Assembly: GCA_963281155.1 (NCBI GenBank)
Contig: CAUJLY010000002.1
Span: 1,550,001-1,614,000 of the forward strand
DNA: 64,000 nucleotides
From: Rhabditophanes sp. KR3021
Lineage: Eukaryota; Nematoda; Chromadorea; Rhabditida; Alloionematidae
Direction of reading: 5' to 3'
In this document: one piece after another, positions 1-10,993 of the stretch
How the letters are laid out: every line of letters begins with the position of its first letter
How positions within the stretch are numbered: position 1 is the stretch's first letter
Notes under the pieces: generated by a model
What the model was told of the DNA's origin: nothing
Database searches by the model: none
Seen by the model: only the letters and a program-made list of their open reading frames with translations
Made by a program: the position numbers and the translations under genes

Positions 1-389
1 TTAAAATTGAAACGAATGCCACTGAATTTAAGGAATTGTTGAAAGATGGTGTTCTTCTTTGCAAGTAAGCTCTTAATTGTATATTACTAAATCAAAATTT
101 CAGACTTGTCAATGCAATCCAAGCCGGAAGTGTCAAAAAAATAATGAAACCTTCGACAAACTTCAATTGCCTTGAAAATATCAACCAATTTTGCAGTGCT
201 GCCCGCAAATTTGGTGTCATCGATGAAGAAACCTTTCAAGGAAGTGTAGATCTCTTTGAGGGTCGTGATTTATTCTCTGTCTGTGTTACCCTTCAATCAC
301 TCGGTCGTAAGGTTGAAAAATCCTTTAATATTCCACCACCCAAACAAATTGAAAGAAAGAAAATTTGTTTCGACAGAAAGCTCAATTAA
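1..389 (+). CDS. Transgelin/calponin-like CH-domain protein, 3' part (partial)
   Basis: The 5' end lies outside the window. Two exons are visible. Exon 1 is open from base 3 to 64 and contains the motif [11 protein letters not shown] 39-nt intron (65-103, GTAAGC..TTTCAG) leads to exon 2 (104-389). The spliced protein reads on through [16 protein letters not shown] and [10 protein letters not shown], the second half of a single type-3 calponin-homology domain as in transgelin and muscle protein 20, which bind and bundle actin filaments. The tail after the domain is only about 25 residues and I see no calponin-like repeat (GxxxGxK type), so the C-terminus is shorter than in typical transgelins. 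The gene converges on the WDR75 gene with about 500 bp of AT-rich sequence between stop codons. Family assignment is secure; the exact paralogue is not. Confidence 0.85.
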
Positions 390-891
390 CAAGCCAATCA
401 AAACTAAATTTAGTTATCAGATTATACATTTAAAATTTGGGACGAATGTCGATGTATCTTTTAAATTGTTACTATCGAATCACATATGAAAATTGTTTGA
501 ACACAAATATATATTCAACTAGTCTAAAATTTTGACTTTTTATTTTGATGTGATGAATAAAGACTATTTTTTGATTTTTGTTGCTTACAATACTTTTCTT
601 ACTAGACACGTGCGTTTTTAATCAGTTTATTTTTGTAATTTTATTCTGTTAATATGTGGAGACATTTAATAATAAAGGCTGAAGTCTTGTCGTCTTATTG
701 TGTTTCGTTATCATACTTTGTTCAACGGGATAAATAAATGACTAAACAAAAATGATGCTATAATTCAAGTAAAATGGTTCCATAATCCAAATAAAAAATA
801 ATTTGATATTATATAATCGATTTATTAAAGAAAATAATAACAAACATTTGCATCAAAAATACAAATAAGTATAACATAACAATTAAAACAA

Positions 892-3154
892 TTAAACTAC
901 GTTCTTTTTGATTAAACATGAATTTATAAATAAGGGAGCTAATTGAGTAAGAGGTGCCAATGCAAAAACTGGTCCATTCAGAAGTTCCTTTGCTTTACGG
1001 ACATTGTCGAATAAGACAATCGAATTCTTCCCTTTATTAGCATGCAAGCGACTGATTTCGACCAACTTTGAGAAGGCAGTTTTAGGAGCTTGAATTCTAT
1101 TATCTTCTTCATTAGTTTCGAGGCAATCACTTTCCTTAATCAGACTGAATCCTTCCTCAGATAGTCCAGAGTATGCTCGGCTTTCTCCATGAAGAGTACA
1201 TACCATTCTGGATTGAGCGTTTTTAAAATTCTTCTTTTCTGTAAGGGCTCCACTTTCTACATCAAAGACCAGAATATTTTTATCGTCATAAGCAAAGGCA
1301 CTATTTAAGTCACTGTAGACAAACAATCCCTTTTGTTCAACAAGCCAATTATATCCAAGAGTTTCAACATTAAAACATCCAACATATTCAGCACTTCCTG
1401 CCAACAAATACTTTTGATATTCAGTCGGAGCCCATTTGATTGTGTGAAGCTGAGAGAGACTATTATCGAAGTGAAGAATTTTCATCGAAGTTGTAGACCA
1501 GAGGATAAGATGGGCAGAGATGAGTTCGGAAGTGTGAACTGATGCAAATACGTTTCCACGAATAGATGTAATATCTACTACCTCGGTACCCTGCCACTTT
1601 CCGTATCTCTGAGTGTCTTTACGCCACTTTCCAAACCGTTGGGCGTCTCCTTTCCAAACATTGATAGTTCCATCGGAGTTTGAAGTTAAAAATTCTGCAT
1701 TTGAGTGAGCGTTGTTGCTGCCTAGGGTTGATTCTTCAAACATAGCTCCCTTTTCTAATTCTCCGGTGATTTTGGTGATATCCTCACAGACACAAATGAC
1801 ATCTTCCAGTTGAAGGAGCAAATTGTTCTTGCCTTTGACTTGTCTTCTCCAAAATTTGATGTAAACTTCCTTTATTTCACAAGATCTTTTTTCAGCTGTG
1901 ACAATGTATGATGGAGTTGCAGTAAAGAGATAAACAATCGACTTGACAGCTTCGAAGTCACTACAGTAGATTTTTCTGGCAACACTGTTTTCCAGAACAA
2001 TATCAGCAGTCTTGATGGTCTGCCATTTGACGGGATTGATCCATTGAATAGAGCCAAAACGAGTATCCGTAATGATTAGATCTTTGTTAAGGGGATCAAC
2101 TTGCATAGTGTGGAGAGGATAAAACTGAGAATGTAACAACGTTCTTCCTTTCCCCAAAATTGTCATGGAATCAGTCTTGCAAAAGATTACTGAGTTGTCT
2201 TCTAAAACAACACAGCAAATCTTGCAACTAACAGAAAGCGAAACTTTCTTAAGTGGAGCTTCAAAGTGAGTAATAGCCTCCTTGGATTGCCAACGGCCAC
2301 CAGCTTCATTCAAGAAATTCCATTTAGTTAAATGGGAATGAGCTGTTCCGACATACACATTACAGGCCTCAGAAACATCAAAAGTTAGACTGTTATCAGC
2401 TGCGTGGAAAAAATACTTGTTTGATTTCCCTAATCCTGCACACTTAACTTGTCTCCAGATGTAAATTCTTCCAAGAGAGTGAGCTGCAAACAAGTTGTCG
2501 GCAACAATCTTTAATTCAGTAAACTTCAAACGGTCTGGAATAACTGATTCTCCGAAATTGAGGACTACTTCAATTGATGAGCGTGGAACTTTGGAATCTT
2601 CAAATGGCACAAGAGTCAAAGTGTCATGAACAGCATACACCACATAATCCTCTCCAAGGGCAATGTTTTTAGGGTGGTCTATTTTGTTAGGCAGAGTCAC
2701 CAGCAGTTGCAGCTCTTCTTCGTTAGTCCCCTCAGTATTGTAGAGCAAATATTCCCCGGTAGCTGACTTTTCAAGCAAAATAGTTCCTCCTCTTACATGG
2801 TAAACCCACTCGATTGAGTTAATGGGTAATTTAGTAACTAGTTCAATCGAATAATCACCCAAATTCCACCAAATGCGTTCTCCGGTTTGTAGGTAGCAAA
2901 TTAATTTCTGGAATCCCAAATTCATTCCCACTACTGGAGCATCATGAGTCAGTATTTTTACTCGCTTGCCCTTGACACACTCATAAACAACGACATTATT
3001 CCCAGAGATAATATATCCATAACTAAATAATTTAATCAAAAATATACAACCAAAGATAAAATTACCTGTCCTCATCGTCGATCACAGCTCCAAATTTAGC
3101 CAAATCTGCTCCGATAAAGTTTTCCTCAATAACCGTTGTTTCTAATTCAACCAT
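892..3154 (-). CDS. WDR75: WDR75 / UTP17 homologue, small-subunit processome WD-repeat protein
   Basis: Two exons on the minus strand: 3154-3066 and 3022-892, with a 43-nt intron (3065-3023). They give 739 residues beginning MVELETTVIEEN. Similarity to WDR75 runs the whole length: an N-terminal segment IISGNNVVVYECVKGKRVKI, WD-type strands such as RIYIWRQV and GTINVWKG, the segment KYLLAGSAEYVGCFNVETL, and a C-terminal helix ending PLFINSCLIKK. WDR75 is a nucleolar t-UTP/UtpA component needed for rRNA transcription and early 18S processing. A single-frame reading from 3075 seems to start with a hydrophobic leader (MRTGNFIFGCIFLIKLFS), but that is translated intron and there is no signal peptide. 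The gene lies 247 bp downstream of the CPTP gene on the same strand. Confidence 0.88.
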
Positions 3155-3400
3155 ACTACCTTATAATAAGAATGTAATACAATTTTTTAAAATGTTTTCA
3201 TCTTTTCATACATCCTGTACCAACTTGTTTGCAGAAAATCTTGCCAAGATTGTCTGTTTGAAAGGAAGAGATTGGAGTAGTACAAAAATTACAACATATG
3301 CTATCAGCAAACACTTTATTTATAATAAGTTAGCTTATATTCAATAATTTTAATATGTATTTTTATGTATATTATTTGTATCGTTTGTAATTCAAGTTAA

Positions 3401-4079
3401 TCATGGCAATTCCAACAAGTTGTTGTGTGTGTACATTTCTTGAATTCTATCATATACATTTTGTCCAACTCGTTTAAATTTGTCGGCAAGGATATGAATT
3501 GTTTGGTTGGAAACATCTTCATCCGCATGGGTGAAGAAGCCTTTTATGATGTATTCACGGCTTGGCAAAGTATAAACAGCGACGGCAACGCTTTTTCTGA
3601 TGAAGAATCCGTGGTAATTGGCTAGAGTTTTGTCATAGGATGTTTTACAGACTGTTGAAATTGCCATTCCATTATCCTGGCTGTTTTTAAGTCCTTCAAC
3701 GAATAGAATAATAAATTGGAGAGCTCTGTGAAGGCGCAACAAAGTTCTGCTACCATTGCCCTTTGGACACTGATTGGAATGGCATTCGTGTTTTATCATT
3801 GTACCAACTGAGGAATAATTGGCCTTGTCATTAGCGAGGAATGTATCTAATATTGCAACCTTTTCAGTTACGTCCGATTCTACGAATCCAAATATACGAC
3901 CTAATATGCCGAAAATTCTAAAAAAGAGTAAATAGAATATTTAAGTAGTAAACAAACTTGTTTAATTCTCTGTAAGCTTCTAAATACTGTTCCATAAAAA
4001 TGTCTTCATTTCCATTTAAGGCCTGTTCAAAATGATCAATTACCTTATCTAAGTTAAAATGTTGTTCATTTTGAGCCAT
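3401..4079 (-). CDS. CPTP: Ceramide-1-phosphate transfer protein (GLTP fold)
   Basis: Exons 4079-3958 and 3917-3401 are joined across a 40-nt intron (3957-3918), giving 212 residues, close to the roughly 214 of human CPTP. The start reads MAQNEQHFNLDKVIDHFEQA. The GLTP-domain hallmarks are present: IFGILGRIFGFVESDVTEKV, the arginine-rich lipid-head-group segment GSRTLLRLHRALQF, the conserved histidine in LANYHGFFIRK, and the C-terminal YTHNNLLELP, which matches the end of CPTP. The protein family moves ceramide-1-phosphate between Golgi, plasma membrane and endosomal membranes. Open frame continues upstream of the chosen ATG (to about 4205), but the chosen Met fits the family start. It is divergently placed to the TMEM242-like gene. 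Confidence 0.88.
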
Positions 4080-4564
4080 ATTTGAAATAGATATTAATGA
4101 AATAAAAATAAAAAAGGTGATATGGAATTTAGATTGTCGTGTCGAACTTAATTGAATAGTTGTTATTAGATTGCTTTTCCTAGCTAGGTGGTTTGATATA
4201 ACCATGTCTCCAATCTGTTCAAATGCTATTCGGGTCAGGAAAATAAGAGTTAATATGCGATAGTAAATTAACTTGTTTGTATAAGGGTAGAAATAGAAAT
4301 TTTAGATACTTTTGAATCAAATGAGACTTTATAAGTTTAGATGGGCTGAAGAACAGGTAACTATTAGATAATATCTTTGTTAGACACCTTGCGTCATGTG
4401 TTATTTAATTTATTGCATTTATATAATCGCTTATATTAATTATATTGCTAGTGATTTATACCTTTATTCTCGATTTATACATATAGATTTGTGTGCCATT
4501 CTATGACCATCTGATTTCTGCTTAAATACGACGTAATTATCGCATAATCACCTGTCAATTTTAG

Positions 4565-5099
4565 GAATAGGCGTTAAATTGCCACTTTTCACGAATCACT
4601 GGGAAGTAAAAAGTACCCATGGATCTAATCAAAGTAAATCAGCTACCTTGGAAGAGAATCTTGAAAAAAGATTTAGTAATTTTTCAATTTCTCCAGGACT
4701 AATTAAAGGATGTATGTAGTAAATAATTTAATCTAATTAGAATATTTTCCAGTAATTGGTTTCACTTCTTTAACTACATTTGGATTTGGCTTACGATCGG
4801 CATGGAAATTTTCAAAGAGAGCACCTTCTGAAGAAATAAGCAGAATTAAAATAATGTCTGGAGTGGGATTTGCATCAAAGGCATTGACTATTGCAACAAT
4901 TTTGACAGTTTCGGGATTCAGTCTATTAGTTTTAGGAGTTGCTGCAGCTATGAATGTAAATTCACCTAAACAGTTTGGAGTCAAAATGAAAAGTTTAGTT
5001 GGAGATTCATTGAGGATAAATAAAGGTGACAGTGGTGATAATTCGATAGACAGTTTAACTGAATTATTTGAAAGTGTTTCAGAAAGTCCTAAGAAATAA
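4565..5099 (+). CDS. TMEM242-like mitochondrial inner-membrane protein (5' end unresolved)
   Basis: Exon 4565-4711 follows the acceptor AATTTTAG; a 41-nt intron (4712-4752, GTATGT..TTCCAG) leads to exon 4753-5099. The joined frame reads GVKLPLF ... SPGLIKGLIGFTSLTTFGFG ... ASKALTIATILTVSGFSLLV ... NSPKQFGVKMKSL, with two hydrophobic segments. This fits TMEM242, an assembly factor for the ATP synthase c-ring and complex I. The initiator is not settled. A short candidate exon at 4321-4356 (MRLYKFRWAEEQ, followed by GTAACT) ends in phase 0 while the next exon needs phase 1, so either another first exon exists or the boundary differs. PIGL starts 157 bp downstream on the same strand. Confidence 0.7.
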
Positions 5100-5255
5100 T
5101 TTATTTTTGTTAGTCCATACTGTTATTAGAGGAATAGATAAATTAATTTGATTTTATTGTGTTTTATTTGTCGAAGTAGTATTTTATAAACTACACGCTC
5201 AGTTATCTTAATAATCTATTCTTTTTTTACCTAAAACGTATACTTAAACAGAAGG

Positions 5256-6080
5256 ATGGCTTCGGATTATTATACTTTGATGAACGAAATTGTTACAAGA
5301 TGCCATAATTCTTTGTCGTTAATAATTGTTTCATTTGTGTGCATATTTGTAATATGCCATCTTATCAATTTGTATGTCTGCGGAAGCAAAGAAATTAAAT
5401 GCAATCAAAAAAGTAAAGTGCTAGTTGTTATTGCTCATCCCGATGATGAGACAATGTTTTTTGGACCAGCCATAGTGAAGTTGGCTAAAAGTTGTAACAG
5501 CTTGAATATTTTATGCGTTACATCGGGAAATTATTACGGCCAGGGTCAAGTTCGGAAGCAAGAACTAGTTAAAGCTGTAACTTATTTGGGTATTCCAAAA
5601 GGAAATGTTACCATAATGGACTCTAGTCGCTTTCAGGATGGCGATCCAAAATGGGAAGAAGAACGACTATCTCGAATTGTTTTAGATCATTTGGAAAAGC
5701 TTGATTGTAATATAATTTTGACATTTGACGAATATGGAATATCTGGGCATGAGAATCACAAAAGCTGTTTTAAGGCTTTACAATATCTCTATTCAAATGG
5801 TTTCCTGCCAAAGGATGTTCAAGTATTCGTGCTCGAATCAGTTTCAATTTGGAGAAAATATATCTCGTGGTTTGATTTATCCTTCTCAATGGTATCTTCA
5901 ACTTACCTGTTCAAATCAACTTTATCAGAAGTGTTGTCAACTTATCAAGCCATGCGTCAACACAAATCTCAATTATTATGGTTCCGATACTTGTATTTAC
6001 TATTTTCCCGTTATATTTTCATTAATTCCTTTAAGCGTATGCCAATGCCAAAGATATACGTAAAAAAGAATAGAAGATAG
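5256..6080 (+). CDS. PIGL: PIG-L, N-acetylglucosaminyl-phosphatidylinositol de-N-acetylase
   Basis: This is a single-exon gene of 274 residues. PIG-L removes the acetyl group from GlcNAc-PI, the second step of GPI-anchor synthesis, at the cytosolic face of the ER. An N-terminal membrane anchor (about residues 17-43) precedes the LmbE/PIG-L domain with the metal-binding motif AHPDDETMFF. Further family blocks are CVTSGNYYGQGQVRKQEL, FQDGDPKWEE and the catalytic segment FDEYGISGHENH. Length is close to human PIG-L (252). The start is supported by a 3' splice site (AAACAG, ending at 5251) only 4 nt before the ATG, with a T-rich stretch upstream, suggesting trans-splicing and perhaps an operon with the TMEM242-like gene. 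Confidence 0.93.
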   Translation: MASDYYTLMNEIVTRCHNSLSLIIVSFVCIFVICHLINLYVCGSKEIKCNQKSKVLVVIAHPDDETMFFGPAIVKLAKSCNSLNILCVTSGNYYGQGQVRKQELVKAVTYLGIPKGNVTIMDSSRFQDGDPKWEEERLSRIVLDHLEKLDCNIILTFDEYGISGHENHKSCFKALQYLYSNGFLPKDVQVFVLESVSIWRKYISWFDLSFSMVSSTYLFKSTLSEVLSTYQAMRQHKSQLLWFRYLYLLFSRYIFINSFKRMPMPKIYVKKNRR

Positions 6081-6512
6081 CACTATAATTTGAGATAAGA
6101 TTGTAATTAGTGTTTGTTTATGTTGCTATTTAATACATTTTATTTATAATCGTACAGTTGCCTCTCTTGCTTTATGTTTATTGGAAATATGAGGATAAAT
6201 AATTTATTGGAGTAGATATCGGACATGCCCTTTAAGCATATTTTATCGACTACCATGTGTGACGTGTTTTGCAAACATTTGAATTTTTGTAATCTTTTCA
6301 ATCAATATAGGAAATAAAGCTAACTTCTTGGTGTGCTTAAATTTAATCTAATCATTTATAGATAAGTATTAGTTAATATTGATAAAGAACAATAATAATA
6401 GTGCGTTGAATTTATTGAATGAATGACTTATTTGTTTGGTAGATTTTTTTCTTTGTTTATCGGGTTTGTATACGTATTAAAATATTTTGTAATATTATTT
6501 CTTAATTAAAAC

Positions 6513-9500
6513 ATGCTTGCAGTTCAAATCATGAGAATGGCGTATGCAGAAGGCTTATCCACGCCTGAGCTAGAGATTTCCGAAGGTGGCATCTTAATTG
6601 ATAATAAAACGTAACTTTTTAAATACAATACACAACGTAATAGCACTTTTTTAGAAGATTTGCTGATCTTAAAATCATGCTCGATAGCAACAAAGAGAAT
6701 TTAAAGATGGACGCTATGAAAAGAATAATTAATGTAAGTTAAACGACAGTTTAGATGGTTATGTGATCAAGTGGATTTATTAAAAACTGTGGTGTTTAAA
6801 TGACACATCACCTGTTTAATGTTATTAGCTATGATGAATCGCGCAGGGGTACTGAACTCCGTTTTAATTTGTTGGCGGAAGTATTTTATCTGGCTTCAAT
6901 TAAGGTTAATTGAAACAATAATTTACTGATACTGCATATTCTGAGCTTCTTTATTTTTGTTTTAAACTTTAATATATGTATATTTATTAATTTAATTTAG
7001 TTGGTTGCCCGTGGGAAAGATGTTTCGGAAATGTTCCCCGCAGTTGTAAAAAACGTGGCAGCTAAGAATTTGGAATTAAAAAAGCTTGTTTATGTGTATT
7101 TAGTAAGATATGCGGAAGAGCAACAAGAATTAGCTTTGCTTTCAATTAGCACCTTCCAAAGGGCTTTGAAAGATCACAATCAGTTGATTCGAGCATCTGC
7201 TTTAAGAGTTTTATCAAGTATCCGAGTTTCAATGATAGCTCCAGTCATGATGTTGGCCATTAAAGAAGCTGTAAGAGATATGTCGGCTTATGTCAGAAAA
7301 GTGGCCGCTCATGCAATCCCCAAATTATACGCTCTCGAGCCTGAATTAAAAAGCCAATTAATAGAGTGTATCGACTATTTATTAGCTGACAAAAGGACCT
7401 TAGTCCTGGGATCGGCCGTTTATGCATTTGAAGAAATTTGCCCAGAAGAATTGGAACTACTCCATAGACATTACAGAAATTTATGCCGTGCACTCGTTGA
7501 TGTCGACGAATGGGGACAAGTTGTTATGATTGGATTACTAACAAGATATGGCAGAAGCCAATTTTTAGCACCTTCAGATGACCATCCTCTCGATCCTGAT
7601 CATTATTTATTGCTCCAATCGGCCCGTCCTTTGCTTCAAAATAGAAATTGTTCAGTTGTAATGGCAGTGGCTCAATTATATTATCATGTTGCCCCACCTC
7701 AGCAACTATCAATTGTCGCAAAAGCCCTAGTTCGTCTGTTGCGTGGACCAAAAGAAGTTCAATATGTTGTTTTAGTAAATATCGCCACAATTGCTGCAGC
7801 CTCTTCTGATTCCAATTCGGTATTAAGAGAAATTTTTGCTATTAGCAAAGTAATAGTCACTTCATATCGTTTCGTACTTCTATTTATTTTGATATGGCGT
7901 GATTAACAAGTTTTGTTCTTTAATTGATTATTTCCTTTTCAGAACATATTCGAGCCTTTCCTGAAATCATTCTTCGTACGAAATGGAGACCCAATGCATG
8001 TTAAATTATTAAAACTGCAAATCCTAACTTCACTTGCTTCGGAAAGCAATGTCCAACTTGTATTAAAAGAACTTCAAACTTATGTACGAATGAGTGACTT
8101 GGCTAGTGCGGCAATTGAAGCCATTGGTCATTGTGCTTTGCAAGTAGGTACCGTTGCCGAATTATGCCTTTTCCGGACTCGTTTCATTAATAGCTACATC
8201 CAATGAAGAATTAGTCTGTTCAGTTGTTATCGTGATGAAAAAGTTGTTGCATAAAGATGCTCCACTTCCACTTTTAATTAGATTACTTAAGTTAATTAAT
8301 GTAATCAAAGCGCCATCAGCCAGGGCGTGTGTTATATGGCTAGTCACTACCCATGTTTCAAAAGTAGGCCAGTATGCTCCTGATTTGTTAAGAATTATGG
8401 CTAAATCTTACTCAAGTGAAGCAGATTTAGTTAAATTACAAACCCTCAATCTTGCAGTCAAATTATGGATAGTTGATAATGAGAGATGCAAGCTACTAGT
8501 TCAGTACATCCTCCAGTTAGCCAGATACGATAAAAGCTACGATATTAGAGATAGATGTAGATTCATCAGAAATGTTCTATTGAAGAATAACCAATTGGAC
8601 GGAAAGAATATATTTATGAGCGAAAAGCCTGCTCCGATCGTGCAATCCCAGTTTAAAGACAGGGAACTTTATCAATTGGGGACTTTGTCTCATTTATTGA
8701 ACCAAAAATGTAGCATGTACAGAGAATTACTAGATTTCCCAGAAGTTGCTCCCCTTTCATCTATCAAACGTGGGGGAGATGTTGATTTGGAGATAGTTAA
8801 TGCAGATAAGAAAATTGACAATAAAAAAGGATTCTATGACAACGAAGATGAAGATGTCGAAGAAGAAGAATCGGAGGAAGATGAGGAGGAATCAGAAGAA
8901 GATGAAGACGAAAATGAGGAAGAGTCCGAAGAAGACGAGGAGGAAGAAGAAAGTGAAGAAGAGTCCGAGGAGGAAGAAGTTAAAGTTGTAAAACTTACAA
9001 ATGGTGTAAAAAATGAAAGGTCTGGAAGTGCTCCAAAAAAAACAAACATGGATTTATTGTTGGATCTTGATTTTAACTCAGTTTCGGCAGATGCCTTATA
9101 CTCAAAATTCAGCAGAACTAGTGCTTTGGGAATAAACAATGAAAGAATCGAATTGTTACCTATATCTAGATCAAATGGTTTATCCATTAAAGCTTTCTAC
9201 TCCAGAAGTCCATCATTGTTTTCGAATTCAATGGTCATCATCGAACTAGAAATTTCGGTACTTGAGAATAATTTGAACGATTCAAAGGTTATACTAGATC
9301 CCGAAGATTCGATTTTGAAAACGAACGGTTTAATCACCCTTGACTTTAAAGCAAAAGACAAGGCCAAGAAAGTAGCTACATTAGGAATAGATTTTGAAGA
9401 CTCTGTGAAAGAAAGTCTGTACAAAGCTATATGGCAGACTGAAGATAATACCTACAAATTTGATGTACTTATTCCTTGTAATCCAGGAGAACAAACGGAA

Positions 9501-9791
9501 GCTATTCAAATGTCCAAAAAGCAATTTGAAGAGGAAATCTGCAAATTAAGCGGAATGTATTATCATAATGCAAAAACTAATTTAAATAATCGAACATCCC
9601 AAGACATTTATAAGCTCTGTAATTGCAAATTAATTGAAGGGACTCAAGATTTGTTTGCTGGACAAACTATTTCAAAGAAGAATTTGATTTTAATGAGATT
9701 ACAAAGTGATTCAACTAATGTGGAAATTTTCTGTGAGGATGTATTGTTTGGGGATTTATTTTATAATTATGTTCAAACATGGTCCAATTAA
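6513..9791 (+). CDS. AP3B1: AP-3 complex subunit beta
   Basis: This is the beta subunit of the AP-3 adaptor, which sorts cargo from endosomes to lysosome-related organelles. Exons are 6513-6610, 6655-6733, 7001-7849 and 7943 onward. The HEAT-repeat trunk is very conserved ([36 protein letters not shown]). An acidic Ser/Glu hinge (8840-8990) and the beta-3 C-terminal domain follow. Between 8147 and 8194 the reading frame changes by one base. Either T8169-8172 holds one T too many, or bases 8148-8193 (46 nt, GTACCG..TTAATAG, phase 1) are spliced out. The latter gives an open frame of 942 residues but removes conserved residues. The start may be 6513 or the in-frame ATG at 6531, since a CTTGCAG acceptor ends at 6522. 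Confidence 0.92.
8840..8992 (+). repeat. Acidic Glu/Asp/Ser-rich hinge of AP-3 beta
   Basis: The stretch consists largely of GAA, GAG, GAT and TCN codons and encodes runs such as [13 protein letters not shown] serine-rich acidic hinge at this place is a known property of AP-3 beta subunits, where it is phosphorylated. The simple sequence also opens the antisense frame as a false poly-serine ORF. Confidence 0.85.
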
Positions 9792-9802
9792 TTTTTGTAT
9801 GC

Positions 9803-9818
9803 ATTTATTTAAATAAAT
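9803..9818. terminator. Palindromic poly(A) signal shared by two convergent genes
   Basis: The palindrome ATTTATTTAAATAAAT contains AATAAA on both strands. It lies in the 46-bp gap between the AP-3 beta stop codon (9791, +) and the stop of the micro-exon gene (9838, -), so one element could supply the cleavage signal for both transcripts. A second AATAAA-like site (GATAAATAAG) lies at about 9824-9833 on the plus strand. Confidence 0.55.
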
Positions 9819-9837
9819 TTAAGGATAAATAAGTAGT

Positions 9838-10872
9838 TTAGTTTGTAGTAGATTGCTCAACATGTTGTTGAATTTCTTGATCAGCTTGGGTTTGTTGAAC
9901 GGCTTGATCAGCTTGAGTTTGTTGTAATTCTTGGTTATTTTGGATTTGTTGATCAGCTTGGGTTTCTTGAGCTGGAGCAGATTGGAAAGTCAATTGATCG
10001 AAAGCTTGTTGTTGGGCAGCAATTTTATTCATGAGTTTGTGGGAAAGAGCTTCAAGGGATCTTCTTTTACGTCCACCACCACATCCGCAACATCCACCTA
10101 AATGATTATTATTAATCTAATTAACTTTAAATTACATCCACCTCCGCAGCCTAAAATAAGAAATATAAAGGCAATCAATTATTTTACTTACCTCCACATC
10201 CTAAAATGATGAAATGTAATCTAAAAGTTTATATATTATTTACCTCCTCCGCATCCTAAAATGAATCAATTAAAATTAACTGGATAATAAACATACCACC
10301 TCCGCATCCACAGCAACATGGCCTAAAGAGTAAAATGGTTAAGGTGAACTATGTTTAATTAACATACTTGCAACAACAGCAACATGGTCTAAAAATAATA
10401 TTTAATAAAAGCTAAATAGAGAATAACAAACCTGCAACAAGTTCTACAACAGGTAGTGCAACATGTACAGCACTTGGTGCACTTGCAACAACAGCGAGGA
10501 CGACAGCAGCATCTGAAGATGAAGATGAATATTCTAAATATTTGGAAACATACCCACATCCACTAAAGAAAATTGAATTAACCTAAAAGAATGAAAGTCT
10601 TACCATCCGCATCCACTAAAACGAATGAATAAATAGTAATTGTGATATTTTAAACTATACCATCCACCTCCTTGTCTTTTAACCCTAGCTAATTCAGTTG
10701 AATTAGACGAAGCTAAGTCATTCAAGGTATCAATTGTAGCCACTTCACTTGAATGAACAGACAAACCCTTGGAAGCTTCATCTCTATTTAAGGGATGAAA
10801 GTAAGCTTCAAAGACAAGGCAGACCAAGATAAGTGAAAGTAAATAGAAGAATTTCTTTTGGAATGAGTTCAT
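9838..10872 (-). CDS. Secreted Cys/Gly-rich protein encoded by a chain of micro-exons
   Basis: I do not recognise a family. Reading the minus strand, ten exons join in frame: 10872-10661 (212 nt), 10615-10604 (12), 10562-10554 (9), 10512-10432 (81), 10388-10368 (21), 10322-10297 (26), 10255-10244 (12), 10200-10192 (9), 10150-10136 (15), 10097-9838 (260). All nine introns are 38-45 nt with GT and TTTAG/TTCAG-type ends. The total is 657 nt, or 218 residues. The protein has a signal peptide (residues about 1-24), a pro-region ending in VKRQGGG, a core of alternating Gly and Cys with CCC and CCxxCC runs, a basic GRKRRS site, and a Gln-rich tail with the repeat QTQADQ. Seven of eight internal exons are multiples of three, so they could be skipped without a frame change. 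Likely processed at basic sites; a structural or extracellular-matrix role is only a guess. Confidence 0.8.
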
Positions 10873-10930
10873 GATTGCTGAAATAATTGATGAGAAGTAA
10901 TTGGTGTGGATTGATAAATTAAGTTAGACC

Positions 10931-10993
10931 TTATATACTACTTTTAATTAGTAGAAGTGTCAAATGACCAGTGAATTCTTGACATATGTCAAG
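10931..10993 (-). promoter_or_regulatory. Putative promoter of the micro-exon gene: TATA box and palindromic E-box
   Basis: On the minus strand TATATAAGG (around 10937-10931) lies about 60 nt before the start codon at 10872. Farther upstream is a perfect 16-nt palindrome CTTGACATATGTCAAG (10978-10993) with a CATATG E-box at its centre. The half-motif TGTCAA recurs nearby at about 10957 and 11052. An acceptor TTATTTCAG ends 5 nt upstream of the ATG, so the mRNA may also be trans-spliced. Confidence 0.4.

Noticed and set aside
8834..9187. Poly-serine protein on the minus strand
   Set aside because: It is the antisense of the acidic hinge of AP-3 beta; the serine runs are complements of GAA/GAG/GAT codons.
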